A stretch of DNA of 64,000 nucleotides from Chloranthus sessilifolius (Eukaryota > Streptophyta > Magnoliopsida > Chloranthales > Chloranthaceae). The notes beneath the pieces were generated by a model, which was given only the letters and a program-made list of their open reading frames with translations, did no database searches and was not told the origin of the DNA. Of this stretch, positions 34,860 to 46,121 are shown in pieces. The stretch is from positions 67,607,901 to 67,671,900 of the forward strand of contig CM037591.1 of NCBI GenBank assembly GCA_021018995.1, read 5' to 3'. Numbering within the stretch: the stretch's first letter is position 1; every line of letters starts with the position of its first letter. The position numbers were made by a program, and so were the translations under genes.

Positions 34860-36211
34860 ACTTGAAACTTTAGTTTCAAATGCGGCCCAAATGTCGACTA
34901 GAGGAGAGGCCGACCAAGGGAGGCCATCAAAGGAGTTCGTAGTGGAGATGATTTCATCTCTCCTACCAATAGAGTGCCTTTAGGAGTACTTGAGGCCCGA
35001 GCGTGTAGCGAACGACATGAGGAAGAGGATCGAGATCATCGGGATCAAGATCTAAGAGCAAGAAAGATTGAGAGAAAGACAAGAAGATAGAGAGGGCGAC
35101 AAGGATGATGCACACTATGGAGACTATGGCGTGCCATGGCACAACAAAGCGACATCCTTTGCGACTCATCTTCGTCAGAAACGGCGACCACCTATACCAC
35201 ACAGGACTGCGTTGCTGTGCCCTCATCTTTCTGAGTTTAGAAGGATGAGACCCCTTCATTTTTACAGGCGGCCGGACACAATGGCGGCGAGAATTGGGTG
35301 ATGGAGATGGAGAAAGTCTTTAGCGTGCTAACTTGCACGGAAGGCGAGAGTGTAAGATGGGCAGACTTACATGTTGGATGGGAGGCTGGGCCTTGGTGGA
35401 AGTCCGTGATAAGGACTCGGGCTCGGAGACCCCAAAGTTGCCTTGGACTTGGGAGGAATTCGTTGAGGAATTCAACAAACAATATTTTCGAGTAGTGAGG
35501 AACCGACTTGAGATTGGTTCCTCTGACTAGTACAAGGGAGGATGGATCGGAGAGTATGGGGTAGAGTTTCTCGACTTGCCGTTTTGCCGGACTAAATGCG
35601 TCTTGAAGTGATGAAGTCAGAGGTTTGACAAGGTTTGAAGCACGAAGTTAGGGAGGAGTAGCTCCATTCGATTCTTGGACCTATGAAGAGGTCATGAGCA
35701 AAACCTTTGGTAGTGGAAGAAGAACACAAGCAGATATAGGCGGAGAGAGAGCAGGAGAGGACTTGACCCAAGGAAGGATGAGGAACTCTGAACCCGGTGA
35801 AAGCCGAGGTTCGTGGGTCGAGTCGAGACCAGTTTGTGGAGGTTTTGGAAGGCCGCGTAACAGAACACCAACTGAGAGGTTTCCATTACTTGCGTCGGGG
35901 AGACCTTTTTCGCTATGAGAGCCCCGCCATGTCTCTGGCGCTCTTGTCACACAGGTTCTCGATCAGATATCTTCCGCACCTCGAGAGCGTGTGCCGGATG
36001 TGGCAAGCCGCATAGGATCAGAGCTCGCAGAATCGAACTAGAGGTTGTTTCCGATGTGGCAAGGTGGGCCACTTGATCAAGGATTGCCCCCGGACAGACA
36101 AGGGCAAGACGGCTTCTGCGACACTACGACCCATTCAAGCAAGGAAGCCGATTGTTAGGGGAGAGCCTGTCACGATCGCTCGTCAGAAGCGTGGGAATGC
36201 GCACGACGTCA
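34860..36211 (+). pseudogene. gag remains of element C
   Basis: Gag wording lies in several frames: EFRRMRPLHFYR, SVRWADLHV, WWKSV-like WWKSVIRTRAR, and a zinc knuckle of CX2CX4HX4C form (CFRCGKVGHLIKDCP) at 36048-36093. The homologous domain order is seen in the B gag. It is broken several times. Confidence 0.8.
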
Positions 36212-36371
36212 TCCAAGGTGAGAAATGTTACTTTATTAAAGAAAATTCCGTTTCATAAAGAATTTTAGATGGAAAAGGTGCATGCATTAGGAATAGTGTA
36301 GATTCTTTTTATATAAACTGAGAGTGTATTTTGATGTGTAAATTTCTGTATGTATGTGTATATATATTATA
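36212..36371 (+). other. AT-rich intron-like stretch between gag and protease (element C)
   Basis: A 160-base AT-rich block has GTGAGAAATG at its start and TATATATATTATAG at its end. It lies between the post-knuckle gag text and the protease. It looks like a GT-AG intron. I do not know that this family splices here. Confidence 0.4.
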
Positions 36372-37535
36372 GGTACTTTAACTATGTATGAGAAGGGAAG
36401 TGTATTTAGACATGACGCTCGAGTGTTGATAGACCCAGGGTCTACCCACTCATTCGTCACTCCACGTTTCGTCAAGAAGATGAAGGTTATTCCAGAGGCG
36501 TTGGACTTCGTCTTATCGGTGTCTATTCCGACTGGAGAGTTAGTAGACACGGAGCTAGCTTGCAAATCTATCATCGTAGTAGTCCAAGACTTGGAAGTGT
36601 ATGAATTGGAAGCGAAGTTGATACTATTAAACATGCAAGGGTTTGATGTGATCCTTGGTTGGCGCAGACAGCGCATTGTTGATTGCAAGAACAAGGTGGT
36701 TATTTTCAGACCCAACACAAGAAGACCATTTCGGTTTCAAGGAGCGAGGTCGTCACCTGTGCCACTGATCACAGCAGTAAGGGCCGAGAAAATCGTTAGA
36801 GGGGGTTGCAGTGGAGACGTAGCTCTGTTAAAGGAGGACAAGGAACAAAAGAACGTCATTTCTGAGATCGCAGGCGTAGACTTACCGACGCATGAAGAAG
36901 AGTTGCCCGGATTACCTCCAGAAAGAGAAGTAGAATTCACCATTGACTTAGGACCAGGAACGGAGCCTATTTCAAAAGCACCTTATAGAATGGCTCCCGC
37001 TGAGTTAAAGGAGTTGAAGGAACAACTACAAGAACTAATGGACAAGGGGTTTGTTAGACCGAGCGTGTCTCCATGGGGAGCACCGGTCTTGTTTGTCAAG
37101 AAGAAAGATGGGTCAATGCGACTATGCATTGACTATCGACAATTGAACAAACTCACTGTGAAGAACCGTTACCCTTTGCCTAGAATTGACGATCTATTCG
37201 ACCAACTGCAAGGAGCAAGGTATTTTTCCAAGATCGACCTAAGATCTGGGTATCATCAGTTGCGAGTCAAGGCAGAGGACATACAGAAGACAGCTTTCCG
37301 GACACAGTATGGACACTATGAATTCCTTGTGATGCCGTTTGGATTAACGAATGCTCCAGCGTCATTTATGGATCTGATGAACCGAGTGTTTAAACCACAC
37401 TTGGACTCCTGCGTCGTAGTGTTTGTTGATGATATACTAATATACTCCAAATCCAAGACAAAACACGAAGATCACTTGAGGATTGCTCTACAAACGCCAC
37501 GTGAACACCAATTGTACGCCAAACTCGAAGTATGA
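36372..37535 (+). pseudogene. protease and reverse transcriptase of element C
   Basis: A retroviral-type aspartic protease ([12 protein letters not shown], then [16 protein letters not shown]) is followed by RT with [83 protein letters not shown] and the catalytic FVDDILIYS. The wording is typical of plant chromoviruses. This stretch is mostly one frame; the gene as a whole is broken. Confidence 0.9.
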
Positions 37536-37559
37536 GTTTTGGTTGGAAGAAGTTAGCTT

Positions 37560-38216
37560 TTGGGACATGTCGTCTCGAAGCACGGCGTCACGGTAGATCC
37601 AGCAAAGATAGAAGCAGTAGTTAAATGGGAGCAGCCAAAGACAGTGACAGATGTCCGAAGTTTTCTGGGCTTAGCAGGCTATTATCGACGTTTCGTTGAG
37701 GGGTTTTCAAAGATATCGGGACCTCTCACAAAGCTGACACGTAAAGATTCAAGGTTTGAGTGGAGTGAGGCATGCGAGAAGAGTTTTCAAGAACTCAAAA
37801 CGAGACTCACTTCGGCTCCAGTGTTGGCAATTCCTTCAGGCAGTGGAGGATACGCAGTGTACAGCGACGCGTCATACAATGGCCTTGGTTGTGTGCTCAA
37901 CCAACACAAGAAGGTGATAGCTTACGGATCAAGACAGTTGAAAGAACACGAGAAAAATTACCCGACTCATGACTTGGAACTGGCAGCAGTCATTTTTGCG
38001 CTGAAAATTTGGAGACACTACTTGTATGGTGAGACATTTGAAATTTTCACCGATCATAAGAGCCTCCGATATCTGTTTACACAGAAGGACCTCAATATGA
38101 GACAGCGCAGATGGATGGAATTCCTCAAGGACTACGATTGCTCTATACAATACCATCCAGGCAAGGCGAATGTAGTAGCCGATGCATTGGGTCGAAAAGG
38201 TTCAAATTTCGATTAG
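37560..38216 (+). pseudogene. RT thumb and RNase H of element C
   Basis: [24 protein letters not shown] and the RNase H words [55 protein letters not shown] and [15 protein letters not shown] are visible. Part of a broken polyprotein. Confidence 0.9.
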
Positions 38217-38434
38217 CTTCTTTGACTTTGGGTATGCACGATAGAAATTATTGGAAGACACGGCAATCTATGTGCCGAACATTGAGTCAAAGGACGGATC
38301 CTTTTGGCTAACATATCAAGAAGCCGGTGATATTTGAGCATATCCACGATCTAGATGAAGGATCCGACATTAACAAAGATTCATCAAGACGTGAATGAAG
38401 GCATCAGTCGGACTTCTAAAAAGAAGATGGTTCT

Positions 38435-39740
38435 TTGTTGTTTAAAGGCCGTCTACGCATCCCGGACAATAATGCCGATCTAAGACGAACAATTCTTGAT
38501 GAAGCTCATAAGTCAAATTATGCTATCCACCCCGGTAGCACCAAAATGTACCAAGATTTGAAAAAGAATTCTGGTGGAGAGGATCAAACAAGACGTGGCG
38601 AGTATGTGTCACGATGTTTGACTTGTCGACAAGTGAAGGTTGATCATAGACATCCCGGGACTATTGCAACCTTTACCAATACCGTAATGGAATCGATCTC
38701 AATGGATTTCATTGTTGGATTGCCCTGCATCGCCAAGAGACACAATGCCATTTGGGTCGTCAGAGATCGATTGACCAAATCAAGCGCACTTTTGCCGTAT
38801 AATACCACATATCTGCAGAAGATCGGCAGATTTATACATGAAGGAGATTGTAAGATTACACGGATTCCAAGCAGATCGTTTGGATCGTGATCCACTATAT
38901 ACGTCCCAAGTTTTGGAAGAAATTTCAAGAAGGAATGGGAACACGACTAGACTTTAGTTCATTTTTCCATCCTCAAACCGATGGGCGAGAGCGGGTGAAT
39001 CAAGTGATAGAAGACATGCTCAGGCATGCTTGATATGCAAGGATCTTGGGATGAGTATCTACCGATGCTCGAGTTATATATAACAACAGTTTTCAAACGA
39101 GCATTGGCATGGCACCGTATGAAGCTCTGTATGGACGACGATGCAAGTCACCTCTGAATTGGGAGGAAACAGGTGAGAAATTTGTATTAGGACCGAAACT
39201 GCTTGAAGACAACGCCACCGTTGTCCGAATTATCAGAGAAAGGTTGAAGACAGCACAGAGTAGACAGAAAAGTTACGCCGATGTGAAGCGGACTAGTGTT
39301 GACTACAAGGTGGGCGAGCATGTGTTTGTGAAGGTGTCACCTATGAAGGGTGTAATGAGATTTGGCAAGAGAGGGAAGTTATGTCCACGATATGTTGGAC
39401 CATTTGAAATTTTGGGAAGAGTAGGTGAAGTTGCATATCGCATTGGTTTACCACCGCTATTTGATCGAGTACATAATGTCTTCCACATATCGATGCTCAG
39501 AAAGTACGTGAATGATCCGTCTCATGTGTTAGGAAAGCAACCTATAGAGATGTGTGAGGACATGAGCATGATAGAGGAACCAGTGGAGATTCTCGGATCG
39601 AAAAGAGCAAGCATCGCAAGACTAAAGTGATTCCCTTAGTGCTTGTTCTTGGAACAATCATCCAAAAGAAGAGGCTACTTGGGAGCGAGAGGCCGATGTG
39701 AAAGAACAATATCCGCCTTGTTTCCAACAACGTGAGAATT
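38435..39740 (+). pseudogene. integrase and chromodomain-like end of element C
   Basis: Integrase text includes EAHKSNYAIHPGSTKMYQDL, CLTCRQVKVDH, MDFIVGLP, WVVRDRLTKS and, after 39100, APYEALYGRRCKSPLNWEE, GPFEILGRVGEVAYRIGLPP and VHNVFHISMLRKYV. The carboxyl end with EEPVEILGSK corresponds to the chromodomain-bearing tail of Tekay-type chromoviruses. Several breaks. Confidence 0.85.
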
Positions 39741-39867
39741 CAATGTAAACCGCAACCACGTTTGTGAAATTCCACTATGCTTGAAATTCAATGGAAATTT
39801 TGATCCAATCATAAATTGTCAAGAATAGTAAAAGAAACAAAGAGACCAAATTCGGAGAAATTGGACA

Positions 39868-40515
39868 AAACCGATTAATCGAATTTCAAATCGATTAATC
39901 AATTTGGAATTTCGATTAATCGATTTTGTTCGATTAATCGGGCATGTGATGTTGATCGAAATGAAAATTTGAGTTAGAATATACATAGAATGAAGTTTGA
40001 TTGATCAATTATAATTTCGATTAATCGATTTTGTAATTCGATTAATCGAATTGGATTTTCGATTAATCGAGTTACTTAGAGGACTTGAGAGATGTTAAAG
40101 TCAAATGGACAATTTGATTAATCAAGTGAGTTCGATTAATCGATTTTGAATTTCGATTAATCGAAATGGATTTGATTAATCGAATACTTAAGAAAGTTTA
40201 GAAAAGTTGAAGTTATAGCCCGATTTGATTAATCGAAACTAAATTGATTAATCGATTTTGGAATTTCGATTAATCGAAATGGATTTCGATTAATCGATCG
40301 GCAAGCGATGAGCTAAAAATTTGAAATTTTAAGCAGAACGATTTGATTATTAATCGAAATATTTTCGATTAATCAATTTGACTTTCGATTAATCGAATTT
40401 GACTTTCGATTAATCGATTTTGGAAATCGATTAATCGATTTCTGACTTAACCTAGTTTTAAATTTGATTAATCGAAATAGAATTTCGATTAATCGAAATA
40501 AATTCGATTAATCGA
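39868..40515. repeat. TCGATTAATCGA array upstream of the extra ORF (element C)
   Basis: About 25 palindromes and variants lie between the end of integrase and the TATA box of the extra ORF, exactly as at 185-925 in element A. Confidence 0.95.
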
Positions 40516-40741
40516 GCCTATATATATGAAATTAGGATTCTCTTCCCATTGAATCATTTACCCTTTGAGTTTTCGGCGCCTTTTCTCCTTCTTTTCGGCC
40601 ATTCATCCGTATAGGTTTTGGGGTTTCTTCGATTTATTCCGATTCCAAGATCGCCTACTTTTGGATCGAAACTCCACGGTAAAACCCTAGATTTATACTT
40701 TCCTCTTTCATTTGAAGTAGATAAACCCTAGTTTAGTGAAA
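40516..40741 (+). promoter_or_regulatory. TATA box and leader of the element C extra ORF
   Basis: TATATATATG at 40519-40528 is followed by about 215 bases of leader with AAACCCTAG telo-box words, up to the ATG at 40742. The match to 931-1171 of element A, in order and spacing, supports a functional leader. Activity is inferred. Confidence 0.6.
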
Positions 40742-42300
40742 ATGCCGCCCAAAACCCGTTTGTCTTCGAAGAAGGCAACCTCCAAGCTACCGGTTAGGCG
40801 TAAGAACGCCGCACCACCACCACCTACCCCATCGCCGGTGAGGACTCCATCGCCGGTGAGGACTCAATCACCGTCGGAATCGGAGACCACCTCCGGTTCG
40901 ACGAGCGCATCTACGCGCGAGTCTTCCCGCGAATCCACCCCCATGCCACCACCACCCACCAACGTGGAGCAACCAAACGAGTGGTGGGCTGCCAAGACCT
41001 TTGAGGTCGAATACACCATCGACCCTACCCTATTCACAAATCCCGATTTACCGGGCGAGACCCAATGGGCTCAGAACTACCTAACTAGTGCCGGACTCGG
41101 CAACCTTCTCAAACCAATCCGGGGTTCCTATTACCCTAGATTGGTGAGATTGTTCTACCAAGGGCTAACCAATGGCCCTAGCGACGATTGCATCATAACC
41201 AAGATCGAGGGTCGTCTCTATACGATCACTCGTCGACACATACATGAGGTGCTTGAATGCTACCTCGACTTTACTCTCGAGACTACCCTATTCCCACCCT
41301 TTGAAAAGGAACCCCGTTTTGAAGAGGTCATGACTCGCATGACCAACGGGAAGAAGGGTGCACGTCCATCAAGAGGGTCGACCTTCCACCCTACATGTGG
41401 ATGCTCGACTCCATAATAAAATGCAACCTTTACCGCGCCACGACACGGAGCGCGTGGATAAAGTGCAACATGCACTTTACGCGCCATGGCCGATGGTTTG
41501 ATGCTACCATGGTCATCCTTGAGGGGATGCGTACATGAAGAGCAAGTCGATGAAGGGCAACATGCGCCCAAGGAGAAGATGCCGATGCTCGACTCATCTC
41601 GAGCATGTTGGAGTGTTACTCGAGCCCTCCTACACTATTTCACCTCACGAGGTGAGGGCTACGGATCGCGTGAAGACGTTCACAAAGTCTTCATGGACCC
41701 GTAGCTACAACCTTTTGAAGCGGACCCTACCAGCCCGGTCCCGCTCCGCCCAAAGAAAAAGAAGCAGCAGTGCACCGCCACCACCCCACCACCTCAGCAG
41801 GACCCACTTGAGGGTGGGGCACACCCTGCCGCAGCAGAGCCATCTGTGGAGAGGGTTCCCTCCCCCACCACAGCCACCTGACACACCACACACTCAGCCC
41901 ATGACACCCACCTCATCCTACCGCCGGCGCGCCGCTCCATCCGGTCCTACCATAGAGGACGTGTTGGCCAGAATGGAAGCGAATAACGAGAGGATGAACA
42001 GGAGAATTGATTTCCTCATGTTTCACACCCTCCAGTTCATCTACCCCCACACCTACATGGATATGCTGGCCCGCGAAGAAGAATGGACGGCCGGACGCAC
42101 CGCCTTCCATAGAGGATCCGTCTTCCATCCCACCACAGACGCGTTCCTCTCCACATCCACCAGCCACTGCCACCCACCGGACCGACCGCCACCTCGAGAT
42201 GGAGCACTGCCCAAAGACCATCACCAGACGAGGGAACAGTTTGAGTTATATGTATTTTGCATTTTCTGGATACCTATGTATTTTTGTCTACGCCAATTTT
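40742..42300 (+). pseudogene. Extra ORF of element C (broken)
   Basis: This is a second copy of the protein described at 1172-2716. It has PPKTRLSSKKATSKLP, RRKNAAPPPP, SPVRTPSPVRTQSPS, EWWAAKTFEVEYTIDP, GSYYPRLVRLFYQGL, YTITRRHIHEVLECYLDF and, further on, ATDRVKTFTKSSWTRSYNLL and EDVLARMEANNERMNRR. The domain order is basic/proline-rich, globular, proline-rich, coiled-coil tail. It shows more breaks than the A copy (several). The two copies share sequence throughout, so the ORF is a stable part of the family. Confidence 0.8.
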
Positions 42301-42517
42301 TGGCATTGTAAAATTACTCACTCGTCAATACAAATCCAAAATTTTTCTTTTGTGAAATTGATTCTTCTTCCTTGCTTTTATGTGCGAATGTGTAAATACT
42401 TAAATACGTCTAACGAAATTGGATCACCTCACCTGAGGGTGTGGAGAGAGAGACAGACACACAGAGACACAAACTTTGGGTTATTTTCGAGGACAAAAAT
42501 TCCCAAGGTGGGGAGGA
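42301..42517 (+). other. 3' untranslated region and polypurine tract of C
   Basis: A non-coding tail ends in TTTTCGAGGACAAAAATTCC and AAGGTGGGGAGGA before the LTR, as in element A. Confidence 0.85.
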
Positions 42518-45140
42518 TGTAATAGCCCGAAAAATCACACAAACTATGACCTCGGGATCCGTGCCCGATCGGTCATAGGTTTGACCAAATGGAAGCCCAA
42601 CAGTCAGTATGTAGTGGGATGAACGGATGAGATGTGAAAAATAGAATGCCTATGTGATGTGTGTGTAAATGTAAGTCGCATACACCTATCATGTGTATGT
42701 GCTCAACACACAAGAGAGAAAAAGGGGATAAAAGGGTTTAATAACCCTAGATGTGTATTGTTGGTTGTAGAAGGAGAGTGAAGAAGAGAGAGAGAGAGAG
42801 AGAAAAGTAAGAGAGGAGTTATTGCAACCGATTGGAGGGGGGGGGATTCAAGAGACAAAAGCCGGATTCAACGCGACTTGGATCCGTTAGAAACCAAAGC
42901 TGGAACCCTAGCCTTCCAACCCTAGATTTGAAATCAACTTAAGATCTATTCAAGTTAAATTTTTGTAAATAAGGCATAGATTATAGGGGTTAAGTTGCAA
43001 GAAATGTGGGTTAAATCATAAGATAATGGCTTAGAAAAATAGAAGAAAAAGTATGGAAAAAGATTGGGAAGAACAGCTCGAAGGGGACTGAATCTGACAA
43101 TTTCGATTAATCGAAATTGGGTTTCGATTAATCGAAATTGGCCAGGAAGTTGAAGAGTCAGAGGACCCCGATTTCGACTAATCGAATTTGGATTTCGATT
43201 AATCGACTTTGGATTTCGATTAATCGATTTGGGAATCGATTAATCGACTGAGAACCTCCAGTGGACCCCAGGGGTTGGAGGAAATAACTTAAGGAAAAAT
43301 CGACTAATCGAAATGGGATTTCGATTAATCGATTTTGGTTTCGATTAATCGATTTGGAATCGATTAATCAACTTGTGAAACTCGACTATTCGAACTAAGA
43401 GTCTGCTTTGCGAAAAGAAGGATTTCGATTAATGCAAATTGGATTCGATTAATCGAATGAAAACTCATTATTCTAACAAAGGAATTTACTTTGAAAAAGA
43501 AGAATTTCGATTAATCGAAATTGGATTCGATTAATCGAATGACAATTCAATCGCTCAATCGAGAATGGACTTTGCGAAAAGAGAATTTCGATTAATCGAA
43601 ATTGCTTCGATTAATCGATATTGACTTTCGATTAATCGATTTTGGAAATCGATTAATCGAATCAGATTCGATTAATCGATTTTGGAGTTCGATTAATCGA
43701 CTGTAGTAAACTATGTTGACTTTGGTTTGACTTTAAGATTCTTGGGGGATCTTATACCTTCTCTATGGCATCCTTTGTGATGTGTTTCACATGTTATATG
43801 GTACCATAGGTGGTACGTGAGAACGAGTGCACAAGGAGCCACGCGGGACCTTGATGCATTGATCAGCTAAAGACTTGAGGTAGGGAACACCCTGAACATG
43901 TACTTTATTTTACAAGAGCATGTATGTAGTGATATCAATTCAATTCAAATGTTTTACTACTCAATGATTATGAAAAGTGTGTGTGTGTGACATTCAGAGA
44001 GAACTTAAATGAACCATCGTGGGGATGATGAAGTGAAGAAGTAAAGGCATCGGTGTGATGCAAGTGAATGGATACATCGAGGATGTATCCATGATTGAAT
44101 CATGCTTGATGAGGCCTAACCGATATAAGATAGCACAATTACACGGTGAATAACTATATGTAAGGCACCGATATTTTTGTTATTTGAGGTTTGATAGGTT
44201 ACCCCACCGACGTGGCGGGATAACCACGACTGACGCGGCAGGATATCCGTGACCGATACGGCGGCTAATCCGTAGGCCAGTACGGAGGCTTATCCGTAAG
44301 CAGTATACACACCGTGTGGGTGTTGATGAGATGCGAAACCCGCCACCAATCCCTGTGGAAAGGGCTTGGGTACTATTAGTATTCCCAGGGAATACATTTA
44401 AAACTGTCTATATAGATGACGATGAAGGGTATCTCGTCGGGGCTCGATGCTATATTGCTCGGGGATTATTTAAGTTGAAGTTTAAGTTTTGCTTTAGGCC
44501 TTCTCAGCGTCATTCATGATTAACTAAAGATATGAGAAATCTACCGATAATTGAAGCGTTTTTAGCTTTTTCATCAATAAATGCATAGACACATCATGCA
44601 TGCATATCATAGAATACATGTGAGTTATATTTTATATGTTCAATTATGTTCGCTTCCCTCTTGAGCTAGGATGTAGCTCACCTATAGACTATACGTCGCA
44701 GTCCACTACTAGCAGCCGAGGCTTCAGGAGACGCCGACCGTGAGTCGGACCTTGCGGCGAGGAGTTAGAGCCACCTCAGGACTTCTTCTAGAGGACTCTC
44801 GTATGACTTTTGAGGAGTTTTAGTTGGAGATTGTACGGCTTGGTATGTCAAGCCTGGTTTTTGATTAAACCTTGTGTATATGGTTATCAGAGTATTCTTT
44901 TGGGCGAACCATCCATGATGATGGTTATCATCGATGGTTCGGATCGGTTCTCCCTTCATGCAGAGGCATGAGGGTAGAACTGTCTTTTGAGAAGTATTTC
45001 TATGTAGATTTAAATTCCGCAAGTTGTTCTTATTTATTTGATGCTTGATATACCAGTGTTCCGTGCATAGTTGATGGGCACGGTCAAGATGATCGTGCTG
45101 ATGGCGCGGGTTTCGGGGTGCCGAAATCCGGGCTGTCACA
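42518..45140 (+). repeat. 3' LTR of element C
   Basis: About 2.62 kb, collinear with 32134-34792 and nearly free of base substitutions against it. Acceptor-like ATACGTCGCAG ends at 44701, the acidic frame zone at 44702-44791, and the hairpin lies near 44910. It ends CCGGGCTGTCACA next to copia sequence. Confidence 0.92.
43100..43705. repeat. TCGATTAATCGA array, 3' LTR of C
   Basis: About 22 palindromes and variants, same layout as 32715-33345. Confidence 0.95.
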
Positions 45141-45304
45141 TAGCTATTTAAAATAATTACTTAGAGATAAAATAATTTCAGTAATTGGGGTCAGGTCTGT
45201 GGAAAACCTAGCAGATCCGTTTTCTAAAAGCCTTAGAAGAGATGAAATTCAAAAGACATCAATCAGGATGAGTTTAAAGTCATTAAACCTAAACAACCAC
45301 TTAT
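45141..45304 (+). pseudogene. copia pol remnant: RNase H end
   Basis: DKIISVIGVRSVENLADPFSKSL, the usual last words of copia pol (VRSxENLADPxTK), is followed by a stop near 45304. It continues the segment that ends at 32133. Confidence 0.8.
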
Positions 45305-46121
45305 GATGGGAACCCTACTTAATATTTGTTTAATCAATGTTTAGGTTCAAAGGAAAAACTAAGTCGTAAATATGTGACGGCTAAACGGCACTACATTGAT
45401 AAGAAATAAAACTTGTATACATTTTAGGAAGGGTAGTGTTTCACCTGTAATGGATAAGGGTGGTTGAGCGTTGCTCTTAATAGTCTTATAACACTATGTG
45501 TTGAGATGTTAAAGTTACAAGAACATCTCTTATAGGTCTATCTATATAAGTGTGAGAGTGGAGCCGCTTTCAATGAGACATGATTTTATCTCATAAACAC
45601 TTACGAAAATCAAGGTACTAGCATAGGGCCTAAGGTTGTGTTTGGGTTAGCTCTTATAAGAGCAGAAGTAGCTCTTTACCTGCTCTCTATCAGAGCAGAT
45701 AAAATCTAATCTGGTATAGAGCAGGTATAAAGCAGTTTTATCACTTTAAATAGCTCCCGTCAGGCAAATGAGGCAAGGAGCTATGTTACCAAACGTAAAA
45801 GTAGTTCTACACCGGAGCCAAAAAGTGAAAGTGTTGCTCTTTGCCCTAAAAGAGCTAACTCGAACGTAGCCTAAATATGTTAACTTATTTATTGAACACT
45901 AAATATGTGAAATGAGTGTGGAATAGTTCTGATTTGTCTTATAAGATCGTTAGTTCAAGACTTAGTTTCACTAAAACCTTGGCAAACCATAAATTATTTT
46001 CACTAAAGTAAAAATTCAAGTCTGTAAGATATTTTCATTTATGCACATATTTCTGGCTTTACTCCATTTTAAATCTTTAAAATAGGCAGAGATTGTTGGA
46101 TATTTTAAAATTGTGGGGGAT
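45305..46121 (+). other. copia 3' region before the LTR, with inserted MITE
   Basis: No gene. The non-coding 3' region of copia carries the MITE at 45634-45871 and ends with the polypurine tract ATTGTGGGGGA. A 28-base block TTGTTGGATATTTTAAAA... is present twice (46093 and 46121), one on each side of that tract. Confidence 0.75.
45634..45871. mobile_element. Tourist-like (PIF/Harbinger) MITE, 238 bp
   Basis: Inverted ends GGTTGTGTTTGGGTTAGCTC / GAGCTAACTCGAACGTAGCC are flanked by TAA on both sides (45631-45633, 45872-45874), the three-base TTA/TAA target of PIF/Harbinger. The interior is rich in GAGCAG/CTGCTC inverted words. No coding. Confidence 0.8.

Larger units (their letters stand above)
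32134..45140 (+). mobile_element. Gypsy element C: near-complete chromovirus-like element with extra ORF
   Basis: Two LTRs (TGTAATAGCCCGAAAAATC...GGGCTGTCACA) flank 7.7 kb of internal DNA in the order PBS, gag, protease, RT, RNase H, integrase with chromodomain-like end, palindrome array, promoter-like leader, extra ORF, polypurine tract. It splits the copia RNase H, with TAGC shared at both flanks. The two LTRs are identical in base substitutions over long stretches, so insertion is recent. All coding parts are nevertheless broken, roughly ten or more times in total. Integrase and RT wording fits the Tekay/Del side of chromoviruses. Confidence 0.9.
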
